Positions 17,773-26,477 of a stretch of DNA of 49,627 nucleotides are shown here, piece after piece (position 1 is the first letter of the stretch; each line of letters opens with the position of its first letter). The notes beneath the pieces were generated by a model. That model did not search any database, was not told the origin of the DNA, and saw only the letters and a program-made list of their open reading frames with translations. The position numbers and the translations under genes are program-made. The stretch is from Patescibacteria group bacterium. GTDB taxonomy: Bacteria; Patescibacteriota; Microgenomatia; UBA10105; UBA927. The stretch is taken from the NCBI GenBank assembly GCA_018821245.1, contig JAHJMO010000002.1:73231-122857 (forward strand), in the 5' to 3' direction.

Positions 17773-19458
17773 GTGTATGCAATATATTCGGGTGATTTAT
17801 ACCCGGCTAGTGATACAATACAGAAAATAACGTTGCTTTCAGCTATGTTAAGAAAAATAAAAAATATTCTTCGTTTTTGGCCTCTAAGATATTGTTTCGC
17901 AATTCTTCGCTTCTTCTTTCGCACACCAGTCGTTATTGTATTGTCTTCCATTTTTTTTATACTTGCCTTTTATATAACTACCGCATGGTCGGGCGGGAGT
18001 ATCGGTATATCATTCGACACGGTTACGACAATTGTGCCTACTTTAGATGTCTTTTTCATCTTTATTGCCCCGTGGATCTATACCGTAATCGGCTACGGCC
18101 TCATATGGTACCGGCTGGTGCTCCCCATTCCGTCTCTTCCCAGCGTACTCATTCTTGCCGCCGTTGGCATCGCCGCGTATGCATCGGAAGGACGGATAGG
18201 TCATTTCACCCTTTTTTATGCCCCGGAGCTATGGTGGATATATCTCCGGTGGACATTCATAAGCTCACTCGTTGTTGCAGCCGTCGTGCGGTCTTTCCAT
18301 TATATGCTTCTGCCAAATCCTCCGCCTATGCTGCCGTCCCGTCGCGATATTAAACGAACATTGCATAATGTCAAATCCTACCGGTCATGGCAGACAAATG
18401 CCGCAATCGTATTTCTTGTTCTGTTTATTCTTCAAACCATTGCCGTTGTTTCGCTTTGGCTTCGATTTGAACGCATAGAGGATCGCTTAGGCGGTGCCAA
18501 ATCCTTCGCCTGTAATGAAAAAGAAACTATCGCCCGCGTCAAAGAATCCACGGTACGCATCGAAACGAGTATGGGCGAAGGCAGCGGAATATTAGTAAGG
18601 GAAGATGGCGTAGTCCTCACTAACGCCCATGTAATTGACGGGGAACCTTCGCCAAAAGTCATTCTTCCTGATTACAAACTTATGGCTGCAGAAGTCGTCC
18701 TTGTAGATAACGACGCTGACATTGCCATCCTCAAAATCGACGGAGTGGACTACCCCACGCTTGGATTAGGCGATGTAGAGGAGCTTGAACCGATGGAACC
18801 ACTTTTTGTCGTCGGTTATCCTCTGGGTATGGATATAAAAGGTGACTCCACCGTAGCAAGCGCCCGATTCGTAAGCCGCAGAAGAATGCCCAAGTCTCCC
18901 GTATCCTACATCCAGCTGGATGGGGCGATTAACGAAGGCGCTAGCGGCGGACCGGTAGTCACTACCTGCGGAGACGTCGTCGGTATGGCCACGATGGGCA
19001 CGCCCAGTCTGGGTCTGGCTATAGACGCAGAATCACTACACGACAAAACACTTATTCTGTATGAAAAAGAATTACCCCGCATTGAAGTCGTCAAGCTTGA
19101 GCCGGACAAAGGGCCTGTTGAAGCAGTAACCGCCTTCTACAGCTACATCAAAATGCGCAAGTTTGACAAAGCCTATGATCTCGTCAGTAAAGTTCGGCTC
19201 GGCGGGACACCGCTGGAAACATGGGCAAAAGGCTACGAGCAGACACTGGATGTGACGCTTGTCACCGTCCGTCCTGTCGAGGAGAAAGAAAACTATGTTT
19301 TTGTAAAGCTTCGCTCTATAGATCTCGTATATGATGAAATAGCTTTCCGTTACTTTGAAGGTGAATGGGAAGTAATCGATGAAAACGGTCACAAACGGCT
19401 CAATGAGTCAAATATCAAAGAAGTGAAAGAACCACCGTGGTACTGGTTTTGGGAATGA
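17773..19458 (+). CDS. multi-TM trypsin-like serine protease with C-terminal NTF2-like domain
   Basis: N-terminal TM helices; GEGSGILVREDGVVLTNAHVID (His), DADIAILKID (Asp), INEGASGGPVV (Ser). Start may be ATG 17846. Confidence 0.85.
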   Translation: MYAIYSGDLYPASDTIQKITLLSAMLRKIKNILRFWPLRYCFAILRFFFRTPVVIVLSSIFFILAFYITTAWSGGSIGISFDTVTTIVPTLDVFFIFIAPWIYTVIGYGLIWYRLVLPIPSLPSVLILAAVGIAAYASEGRIGHFTLFYAPELWWIYLRWTFISSLVVAAVVRSFHYMLLPNPPPMLPSRRDIKRTLHNVKSYRSWQTNAAIVFLVLFILQTIAVVSLWLRFERIEDRLGGAKSFACNEKETIARVKESTVRIETSMGEGSGILVREDGVVLTNAHVIDGEPSPKVILPDYKLMAAEVVLVDNDADIAILKIDGVDYPTLGLGDVEELEPMEPLFVVGYPLGMDIKGDSTVASARFVSRRRMPKSPVSYIQLDGAINEGASGGPVVTTCGDVVGMATMGTPSLGLAIDAESLHDKTLILYEKELPRIEVVKLEPDKGPVEAVTAFYSYIKMRKFDKAYDLVSKVRLGGTPLETWAKGYEQTLDVTLVTVRPVEEKENYVFVKLRSIDLVYDEIAFRYFEGEWEVIDENGHKRLNESNIKEVKEPPWYWFWE

Positions 19459-19461
19459 CGA

Positions 19462-19488
19462 TGTAAACCTAAAACACCCTCCGGGTGG
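19462..19488 (+). repeat. 27-bp hairpin repeat, copy 2
   Basis: tgtaaacctaaaacaccctccgggtgg, identical to copy 1. Confidence 0.9.
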
Positions 19489-19510
19489 TAATTCCTCCTA
19501 TTTCTGCATA

Positions 19511-19539
19511 TTGACATCTTTCGTCACGTTTAGTACAAT
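19511..19539 (+). promoter_or_regulatory. promoter of HTH-PIN operon
   Basis: TTGACA (19511-19516), 17-nt spacer, TACAAT (19534-19539); ATG at 19546. Confidence 0.75.
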
Positions 19540-19545
19540 TGAGCC

Positions 19546-19812
19546 ATGAATAGCACTATGACATCGGCAAAAGTCTATACCCCGGAGCAGGTAGCGTCTA
19601 TCCTTCAGCTTTCAAAAAACACGGTCTACGCGCTTATCAACCGGGGGGAAATTATTGCCAAAAAGATCGGCAGGGTCTATCGTGTCCCTGTCAGTTCTCT
19701 TTCGTTTGTCTTTACGGGCTTGGACTATGATTTGTATAAAGCTGAAAAAGCAGATCTTGAAGAACTGTCCGCCGTTCAAAAAGAGATAACCAAGGTGCGC
19801 TCAATGATATAA
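19546..19812 (+). CDS. excisionase/MerR-type HTH protein (probable antitoxin)
   Basis: YTPEQVASILQLSKNTVYALINRGEIIAKKIGRVYRVP; directly upstream of a PIN gene. Confidence 0.85.
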   Translation: MNSTMTSAKVYTPEQVASILQLSKNTVYALINRGEIIAKKIGRVYRVPVSSLSFVFTGLDYDLYKAEKADLEELSAVQKEITKVRSMI

Positions 19813-19814
19813 CT

Positions 19815-20240
19815 ATGGCGCTCAAAATCTTTGTCGATACGGACGTGGTGATCTCTTCCCTCATTTCCCCAAGCGGCGCAGCGTTTCTTTTGCTCAACCA
19901 AACAGACGGACTCGAACTTTTTATTTCCAATATTTCAGCCCGGGAAATCAAAGACGTAGCCAAACGACTCCGTCTTGACACGGAAAAAGCAAAACAACTC
20001 ATAGAGAAGCGATGTTCTGTGGTACAACTACCGGAAGCTATCGGGAAAATAAAAACGTCCTTTGAAGACTATGTGTTGGACCGCAATGATGCACATATTG
20101 TCGCAGGAGCCGAGCGCGCACGCGCGCAATTTCTAATTTCGTACAATACCAGGCACTTCAAGGCGGATACATTAAAGGGTGATCTTCATATTATCCTCAC
20201 TACTCCGGCAAACTTTCTCCAATACCTGAGAAGCCGATAG
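19815..20240 (+). CDS. PIN-domain protein (probable toxin)
   Basis: MALKIFVDTDVVISSLIS...LDRNDAHIVAGAERARAQFLISYNTRHF. Confidence 0.85.
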   Translation: MALKIFVDTDVVISSLISPSGAAFLLLNQTDGLELFISNISAREIKDVAKRLRLDTEKAKQLIEKRCSVVQLPEAIGKIKTSFEDYVLDRNDAHIVAGAERARAQFLISYNTRHFKADTLKGDLHIILTTPANFLQYLRSR

Positions 20241-20254
20241 GCCCGCACGCCATG

Positions 20255-20281
20255 TATAAACCCAAAACACCCTCCGGGTGG
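20255..20281 (+). repeat. 27-bp hairpin repeat, copy 3
   Basis: tataaacccaaaacaccctccgggtgg. Confidence 0.88.
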
Positions 20282-20306
20282 TAATTGTGTGTATTCACGG
20301 ATGTTT

Positions 20307-20828
20307 TTATTCCTCAACATCCGGATACTGTTCCGGCGCTTTGCCAACCCTTTTTACGACACGCGGATATTTCGCTTTTGGATCTTTGACTCCGAATCCA
20401 ATCAATTCAACGACGAACGGCCAGTTATCGCCGTAGTCAAACAAAAAGAGCATTTTCTCGCCAACATTTTTCCAGACGTCGGAAACCTTTGTTTTTTTCA
20501 CGCTTCCGGCGCCGGTTGGCTCGATATCATCACCTTCTTCTATCAAATCCGTAAACAGTTCATATTTTCTGTCAGAGTCAAAGTAACGGGTTTCCGCAAT
20601 GGTGCTAAAGAAGCCGAAACAATGGTCAAAATAAAAACCGTATGCCGCAATAATTGCCTCGGCGAATTTGTAAAGATTCGTACTTGCCGGAACTTCAATA
20701 TTCCGAACGACGCTCTTTGTGCGAAATACATACGATTTGAAAATATAGGTTTGCATAGCCTCGATTATCAATTTTTTCTTGACATTAACGGTTCCGTTTA
20801 GTATCATACATAGTGATCGAAAGATCAC
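20307..20828 (-). CDS. plasmid pRiA4b ORF-3 family-like protein
   Basis: NLYKFAEAIIAAYGFYFDHCFGFF...KMLFLFDYGDNWPFVVELIG. Confidence 0.75.
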   Translation of the reverse strand: MIFRSLCMILNGTVNVKKKLIIEAMQTYIFKSYVFRTKSVVRNIEVPASTNLYKFAEAIIAAYGFYFDHCFGFFSTIAETRYFDSDRKYELFTDLIEEGDDIEPTGAGSVKKTKVSDVWKNVGEKMLFLFDYGDNWPFVVELIGFGVKDPKAKYPRVVKRVGKAPEQYPDVEE

Positions 20829-20884
20829 TAACTCTAGAGCTGGAGGGCCCCAACAATGGGGTCCTTCGTGCTTTTATGCACGAA
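20811..20884. repeat. three consecutive hairpins
   Basis: TAGTGATC-GAAA-GATCACTA (20811-20830); ggccccaacaatggggtcc; TTCGTGC-ttttat-GCACGAA (20865-20884). Confidence 0.7.
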
Positions 20885-21127
20885 TTTCTCTCAACCAGCA
20901 AATAAACTCTTTAATGTCTCGGATATCAAATATCTCCAAACCGGTATGGCGAAGATCGCTTAACTCACGGGAAATACGTCCGGCCGTTGCAAACAGAATA
21001 GCCCGTTTTCCTTCCCGAAGTATTCTTTGTAGTGGATCGGCGAAATCGCTATCTCCGCTCCAAAGCACAAACGTTCCGACTTTTCTCTTGGTCCCTCAAT
21101 CTTTGGGAGATCTTTTATTGTTGCCAT
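20874..21127 (-). pseudogene. NYN/LabA-like (DUF88) domain remnant
   Basis: LWSGDSDFADPLQRILREGKRAILFATAGRISRELSDLRHTGLEIFDIRDIKEFICW; a short MATIKDLPKIEGPREK start upstream is out of frame and the NYN N-terminal half is missing. Confidence 0.6.
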
Positions 21128-21264
21128 TCTGCCATATTTTACTACTCAACGGGGTAAATAACCATGCTTTGAAGCTGATGCAATTACTCACCTCGGAGGT
21201 GCGCGGAAATACGCGAAAGATGACACAGTCCGGCTGAGCAATCAACCCTTCGGGTTTGGAAGCT

Positions 21265-21831
21265 TTAAACCACAAACACTTCCTGAAACTCCTGATATGC
21301 GCTCGTAAGCTGTGGCAAAAGAGGATTCAGCGGCCATGCGTCCACTATGGCCGAAACCAGCAACTGTTTATGCTCTACCTGTGCTACTTTTCCTGCATGA
21401 AACACCTCAAACATCGCTTCCCCTTTTTCCCGATAATCCTCCGTCATGTTCTCGGTATTCGCTATCACATCCGCAGTTTTGATGAGGAGCGAGTCGTGTA
21501 CCATAGTCTTCACGTGCCCGACAGTTTGACTTTTGCGCACAATCCACGAAAGGCTTTTATCCACCTCTGAAACATCCTCTACCATCCGCGCCACACGAAT
21601 GCCAAAAAGCTCACGAATCGTTCCGATCTGTACGCCTTGGTCTTCTGCCACATCATGGAGCCACGCCGCGGCAATAGTTTCTTCATCTGCCCCAACATCC
21701 ATAAGCAGTGCTACGACTTTCTCAACGTGCACGATATAGGGCACATCTTTGCCCTTCTGCTTCTGCTCCGCGTGTGCCTGATGCGCAAACATCTGTGCCT
21801 CCACTACTAACACTCCTGCTTCTTTTCTCAT
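21265..21831 (-). CDS. HD-domain (RelA/SpoT-like) hydrolase
   Basis: PYIVHVEKVVALL...AAAWLHDVAEDQG...LIKTADVIAN. Confidence 0.85.
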   Translation of the reverse strand: MRKEAGVLVVEAQMFAHQAHAEQKQKGKDVPYIVHVEKVVALLMDVGADEETIAAAWLHDVAEDQGVQIGTIRELFGIRVARMVEDVSEVDKSLSWIVRKSQTVGHVKTMVHDSLLIKTADVIANTENMTEDYREKGEAMFEVFHAGKVAQVEHKQLLVSAIVDAWPLNPLLPQLTSAYQEFQEVFVV

Positions 21832-21979
21832 ATGTGTTTGAGAAGATTCTGATGCCGTATTCTATCATTTCTTTCAATAAAATCCACATCGCTTCGCCAC
21901 TACACCACTTTCACAAAAGTCAAAACTATGGGTTTTCATCAGCCCATCCTTCCTAAAGTGTGATATACTACCCCCTGCA

Positions 21980-22234
21980 GTGAATGACATTCTGACAGTC
22001 AAAGAAGCTGCCCAATTTTTAAAAAAGTACCCCGGTACGATCCGCCGCTGGATTATAAAGAAAAAACTTAGGGCAAGGAAAATCGAGGCCGGGGGGAGCG
22101 GTGTTTTTGTGATTCTCAAAAATGATCTTCTGGAGTTTGCGCTCTTCGAAGCAGTCAGAAAAGAATCCGGCCGGAAACCGTCTCCCAAACACCCCGAAAC
22201 TCCACCCTCTGCTCAAGTACAACTGCCAATCTAA
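21980..22234 (+). CDS. excisionase-type HTH protein
   Basis: LTVKEAAQFLKKYPGTIRRWIIKKKLRARKIEAGGSGVFVILKNDLLEF; TATACT -10 at 21964-21969. Confidence 0.8.
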   Translation: MNDILTVKEAAQFLKKYPGTIRRWIIKKKLRARKIEAGGSGVFVILKNDLLEFALFEAVRKESGRKPSPKHPETPPSAQVQLPI

Positions 22235-22273
22235 AAATTCCACCAAAAGAACGTCTGAACCCTATTTTCTTTT

Positions 22274-23254
22274 TCATACCGCCTCGTACACCACTCCCCG
22301 CGTGGCGCCGAGTTTTTTCACATACCCCTGCTTTACGAGCTGCCGGAGATCATAATGGAGCGTGCTTGCGGGTACGGCGCGAAAGCGTCGGATGATGAAG
22401 TCAAACGATACCATGCGGTGATCGCGGATAACCCCAAGTATTTCAGCGCGCCTCGGCAGAAGATCCGGACGCGTGTCCGCATGACGATCTTCAAGCGCAG
22501 AGAGCGAAGCGTCAGCTGCAGCCGCAAGTGTAGTGACAAAAAACTCCACAAATTCCGTGACATCCTGTTGATTGCCCTGAAGCGCTGTCAGATATGCGGG
22601 TCGGTTGGCGGCTAACTGCTCTTCCCACGGTGCAATGCTATAAAATCCTGCATCTCCCTGGGCCAAGATATGAGAAATAAGCAATCTTCCAACCCTGCCG
22701 TTTCCATCGGCAAATGGGTGTATTTTTTCAAACCATACGTGCGCAATTGCCGCCGCCGCCGGCGCAGGATCACTTGCAAGGTTGCACCACTGACATAGTT
22801 CTATAACCATAGGAAGTACGTCCTCCGCTTTCGGCGCCAGATAGACCGTCACGCCCTCGTCGTTGACGAGCACCTTATCCTCTGTCCTGAACCGGCCGGA
22901 ACTTGCGGCCAGTCCTTCAAGGACCATTGTGTGCAATCCCAAAAGAAAATGCGTTGTGATTTTTTCGGCACTATGGCTTTTGAGATACTGCAAGCCTCCC
23001 ACTACATTGATAACTTCCTGCATATGGGGTTTTGCCGGTGAAGTTATGGCGTGGCGAACAACTTCTTCTATGGAGAGCGGATTCCCTCCGATTTTTGCGG
23101 AATATAGAGCGCTTTTGACCATCGACTGCCTGCGCAGCTCATCAACCTTATCTGAAATCATCGAAAGGAGGATATACGCTTTCCTTCGGCTTTCAAGCTT
23201 GCCGAGAGCGGACTCAATGCGCTCATTTGTTCTATACAAAGGAGGAAATACCAT
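22274..23254 (-). CDS. Fic family protein
   Basis: Fic motif HPFADGNGRVGR; C-terminal wHTH. Confidence 0.93.
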   Translation of the reverse strand: MVFPPLYRTNERIESALGKLESRRKAYILLSMISDKVDELRRQSMVKSALYSAKIGGNPLSIEEVVRHAITSPAKPHMQEVINVVGGLQYLKSHSAEKITTHFLLGLHTMVLEGLAASSGRFRTEDKVLVNDEGVTVYLAPKAEDVLPMVIELCQWCNLASDPAPAAAAIAHVWFEKIHPFADGNGRVGRLLISHILAQGDAGFYSIAPWEEQLAANRPAYLTALQGNQQDVTEFVEFFVTTLAAAADASLSALEDRHADTRPDLLPRRAEILGVIRDHRMVSFDFIIRRFRAVPASTLHYDLRQLVKQGYVKKLGATRGVVYEAV

Positions 23255-23307
23255 TCTTAGAATATATTAATAGATATAGAAATATATTGCAATATATGAC
23301 GCGGGTG

Positions 23308-24324
23308 TCACCGAAGATACGTGGAAATATTCTGTTCGTGCTCATCCAGGGTGCGCGCATAATGCGCTACCCCTTTTGGATCGTGTAAATAATACCAATA
23401 ATCCGTCTCTTGAGGGTAAATAACAGCCATGATAGACGCTAGTCCCGGATTGGCAATAGCCGCAGGAGGCAACTCAGGATGCGCATACGTATTGTACGGC
23501 GACTTGATCTTCTTGTCCTCGTCAGTAAGCTCTTTCTTCCACCATGTTTTATCGCTCTCCTGATATCCGAGCGCGTACTGCACGGTGGCATCTGCCTGAA
23601 GCGGCCAGCCTTCCTTCAAGCGCTTCAGGAGTATCCCGGCTATTACCGGGCGGTCCGCATCGGTCCTCCCCTCGCGCTCCACGATAGAAGCCATCGTAAT
23701 CACCTCGTCCAATGTCAACTCCAGGCGCGCCGCGTCCTGCCGCATCTTCTCGGTGACTTTGCGCTCAAACGTATCCCGCAAAATGCCTGCCACCGCAGAC
23801 GGAGAGGCGTCACGGGGAATAAGGTATGTATCCGGAAACATATACCCTTCACGTGCGTATTTCAAAAATTCTTTCTCCGGTATCGCAAGCTCACTGGCTA
23901 TTTTGGTCGCTACTTCTTCTACCCGCCACCCCTCAAGAGTTGTCAGCCACGCGTCCGCCAAACCATGGGTTAGCTCCAAAGCGATAGACTTGGCATCCAT
24001 TGCGCGCGTCAGGCGATAATCCCCTGCCTGAATGCTTTTTTCTATACCCAAAAGTTTGACGAGAATATAAAAACTCGTCGGACTCCCTATCAACCGTTGA
24101 CCGGCAAGGCGTGAAGCAATGCTTTTCACTCCTTCTCCGCGATTGATGGTAAATGATACAGGATCCGTATCGCGGGAATCGACAGAAGATATGCCATTGA
24201 CCCACCACATCCATCCTCCTGCGATGACCACTAATATCACCATCAGGAATATCCATAACCGTTTGCCTATGGTAGTTTTATTTGATCTCATCAATCGTTG
24301 CCCGACGATACCTTTTCGCCTCAC
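23308..24324 (-). CDS. mltG: endolytic transglycosylase MltG (paralog 2)
   Basis: YMFPDTYLIPRDAS...ITMASIVEREGR...VIAGILLKRLKEGWPLQADATVQYALG...SPYNTYAHPELPPAAIANPG; likely start ATG near 24291. Confidence 0.93.
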   Translation of the reverse strand: MRRKGIVGQRLMRSNKTTIGKRLWIFLMVILVVIAGGWMWWVNGISSVDSRDTDPVSFTINRGEGVKSIASRLAGQRLIGSPTSFYILVKLLGIEKSIQAGDYRLTRAMDAKSIALELTHGLADAWLTTLEGWRVEEVATKIASELAIPEKEFLKYAREGYMFPDTYLIPRDASPSAVAGILRDTFERKVTEKMRQDAARLELTLDEVITMASIVEREGRTDADRPVIAGILLKRLKEGWPLQADATVQYALGYQESDKTWWKKELTDEDKKIKSPYNTYAHPELPPAAIANPGLASIMAVIYPQETDYWYYLHDPKGVAHYARTLDEHEQNISTYLR

Positions 24325-24469
24325 AGTCGTACATATATATGCGGCCGCAACTGCATGAGATGCGTATCATTCCTTTCCCGCTTTTTTGGGGAAGTTTCTT
24401 GCCGCATCCGACACATTTTCCCTGCAACAGAAGCCATGCCTGAACCGGAGCAATAATATTTTTAAACAT
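24278..24469 (-). CDS. small zinc-ribbon protein
   Basis: GKCVGCGKKLPQKSGKGMIRISCSCGRIYMYD. Confidence 0.6.
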   Translation of the reverse strand: MFKNIIAPVQAWLLLQGKCVGCGKKLPQKSGKGMIRISCSCGRIYMYDCEAKRYRRATIDEIK

Positions 24470-24476
24470 ATTTGTA

Positions 24477-25736
24477 TTATTCTACGGTATACACCGGTAT
24501 ATTCTTTATCGTATCTTCCGCTTCCCTGAGTCTCCAACGGTCAGAACTGTAGACAGTACATAGTATATCATTTTTGTCCACTTTATCCTCAAGTTTGCGG
24601 TTGAGATACATCCCGGCGCGCTTATCCGTAGGGCACCCAAGGATTCTGCATACCACTGTAATCTGCTGGTTGTCGATGCGGCAGACCCGCCCGGATTTCA
24701 AAGCTTTTACCTCGCTTTTGTAGCGTGCGGGCTCAAGGTCTTTTGCCCTAACATGGGGATTGCCGCCTTGAGCTTTGATTATCTCGCGCATTTTCTCTAG
24801 CGCCCGTCCGGAAACAATGGCCTCCCGCGCCATCTCCTCTCCGTCAGCTTGTTTGGAGGCGTTGCTGTCGGCAAGACACAAAGAAAGAAGCCTGCCGGAA
24901 AGCCGTAGAGCCTTTGCTTCCAGCGCCAAAGGCCGATCAGGCGCCTGCTCCAAAACTTCAAAAACGTCGCGCGCTTCCAAGACTGGTCCGATGCCACGGC
25001 CTGCATTTTGCCTCGTTTCGTTTATGTCTACTGCTACCTTTATATGGAATCTTCCGGCTAGATATGTAAATTTTCCGGCAATCACGTCCGCGTCCTTGAA
25101 ATGCTGAATCTTCATCGTCGGCCCAACCGGTATATCCAAAACCACGTGTGTTGCGGCGGAAGCGACTTTCTTGGCCATGATGGAAACGATAATTTTGTCA
25201 AACGATTCAAAAGCCAACGGCTGCTCTATCTGAATAATCACGTCGTCAGCGGGAGCAAGACCCAAGTGCCCTCCCCAAACTACACATCCGCCGACTTTGT
25301 GCACAATCTGTTCTATCTGTCTGGGGGTAAATGTCACCGGCGCTACCACCTCCATGGTGTCAGCAGTACCGGCAGGCGATGTGATAGCCCGGGAAGAATT
25401 TTTGGGTATCCGAAAGCCGCAGGCGGCGATGATAGGAACCAAAATCATCGTCGTGCGTGTCCCGGCTACTCCGCCTGTAGAGTGTTTATCCGCTACAATC
25501 CCGTCAAAATGTAAACGGGGGCCGGTAGCTACCATCGCTTTCGTTAGAAAATAGAGCTCTTCATCATTAAATCCTTCTTTGAATCCTGCTGCTGCAAAGT
25601 ATGTTGTCAGTACTGGACCAAGCCGCTTATTGGAGATTTCGTCCATGATTGCAAAAATTTCGTTGTAGGAAAGGGATTTACCTACAAGTTTCTTTTTGAT
25701 GGCGTCGATAGCGGTCTGTCTTTCGTCTTTTCTCAT
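24477..25736 (-). CDS. AMP/thymidine phosphorylase family protein
   Basis: DKHSTGGVAGTRTTMILVPIIAACGFRIPKNSSRAITSPAGTADTMEVVAPV. Confidence 0.9.
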   Translation of the reverse strand: MRKDERQTAIDAIKKKLVGKSLSYNEIFAIMDEISNKRLGPVLTTYFAAAGFKEGFNDEELYFLTKAMVATGPRLHFDGIVADKHSTGGVAGTRTTMILVPIIAACGFRIPKNSSRAITSPAGTADTMEVVAPVTFTPRQIEQIVHKVGGCVVWGGHLGLAPADDVIIQIEQPLAFESFDKIIVSIMAKKVASAATHVVLDIPVGPTMKIQHFKDADVIAGKFTYLAGRFHIKVAVDINETRQNAGRGIGPVLEARDVFEVLEQAPDRPLALEAKALRLSGRLLSLCLADSNASKQADGEEMAREAIVSGRALEKMREIIKAQGGNPHVRAKDLEPARYKSEVKALKSGRVCRIDNQQITVVCRILGCPTDKRAGMYLNRKLEDKVDKNDILCTVYSSDRWRLREAEDTIKNIPVYTVE

Positions 25737-25745
25737 ACAGTGGGA

Positions 25746-26465
25746 TTATATCTTCGCCAGCCTCGCCCGGACATTCAGCCTCTCCCAATATGTCCCGGGA
25801 GGAACACACGTTATAAGCGTCAGGTACGAATCGTCATACCGTTGCTCCAACGGCGAGAGGTCTGTAGGTTTTGTAACAATCATTTCTTCCACCACATACC
25901 GGTATTGCATGCCGTCGTAGGTCACGAAGATTTCATCACCGATAGTTAAAGTAGGAAGCGTGGAAAAAATAGATTTATAATTTTTGGGGTTATAAAATTG
26001 AGGCAAAGCGGAATGACCAAATATGACGGCGCTCCCGTAATCCCCTGGTAATCCGGTACCACCGTAATGCACGAGGCCTTTAGCTAAATCATCACCGGAA
26101 ATGACTACAGTAGCATCGTTAATCTTGAGCTTGGGTATAGAAAGCATATAGCTGTTGACGGGCGTTACTACTTTCTTCTGCGGACTTGCCGGAAACCACA
26201 CGTTGGCGTTACTGTAATCTACGGCTTCTGCGCCGGGGGCGGCCAAAGCCACGGGAGAAAAAATCGCGGCGTGATTGGGGGCTTTTGCATCCTCTACCGG
26301 ACTTAGTATTCCCGCATAAAACGCGTCTCTTGCTATGGTGAAAGAAAAAATCGGCCACGCTGTCCAGACCAAAACCACAACACCCAAACCCATAGAAACA
26401 TATGAAATAATGGCAGGAACCACAAATGTGCGCTTGGGATACGCTTTGACATAACGATACTGCAT
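25746..26465 (-). CDS. sortase
   Basis: LSIPKLKINDATV...VIFGHSAL...LTLITCVPPGTYWERLNVRARL (H, C, R). Confidence 0.9.
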   Translation of the reverse strand: MQYRYVKAYPKRTFVVPAIISYVSMGLGVVVLVWTAWPIFSFTIARDAFYAGILSPVEDAKAPNHAAIFSPVALAAPGAEAVDYSNANVWFPASPQKKVVTPVNSYMLSIPKLKINDATVVISGDDLAKGLVHYGGTGLPGDYGSAVIFGHSALPQFYNPKNYKSIFSTLPTLTIGDEIFVTYDGMQYRYVVEEMIVTKPTDLSPLEQRYDDSYLTLITCVPPGTYWERLNVRARLAKI

Positions 26466-26477
26466 AGATAGTTTTCC

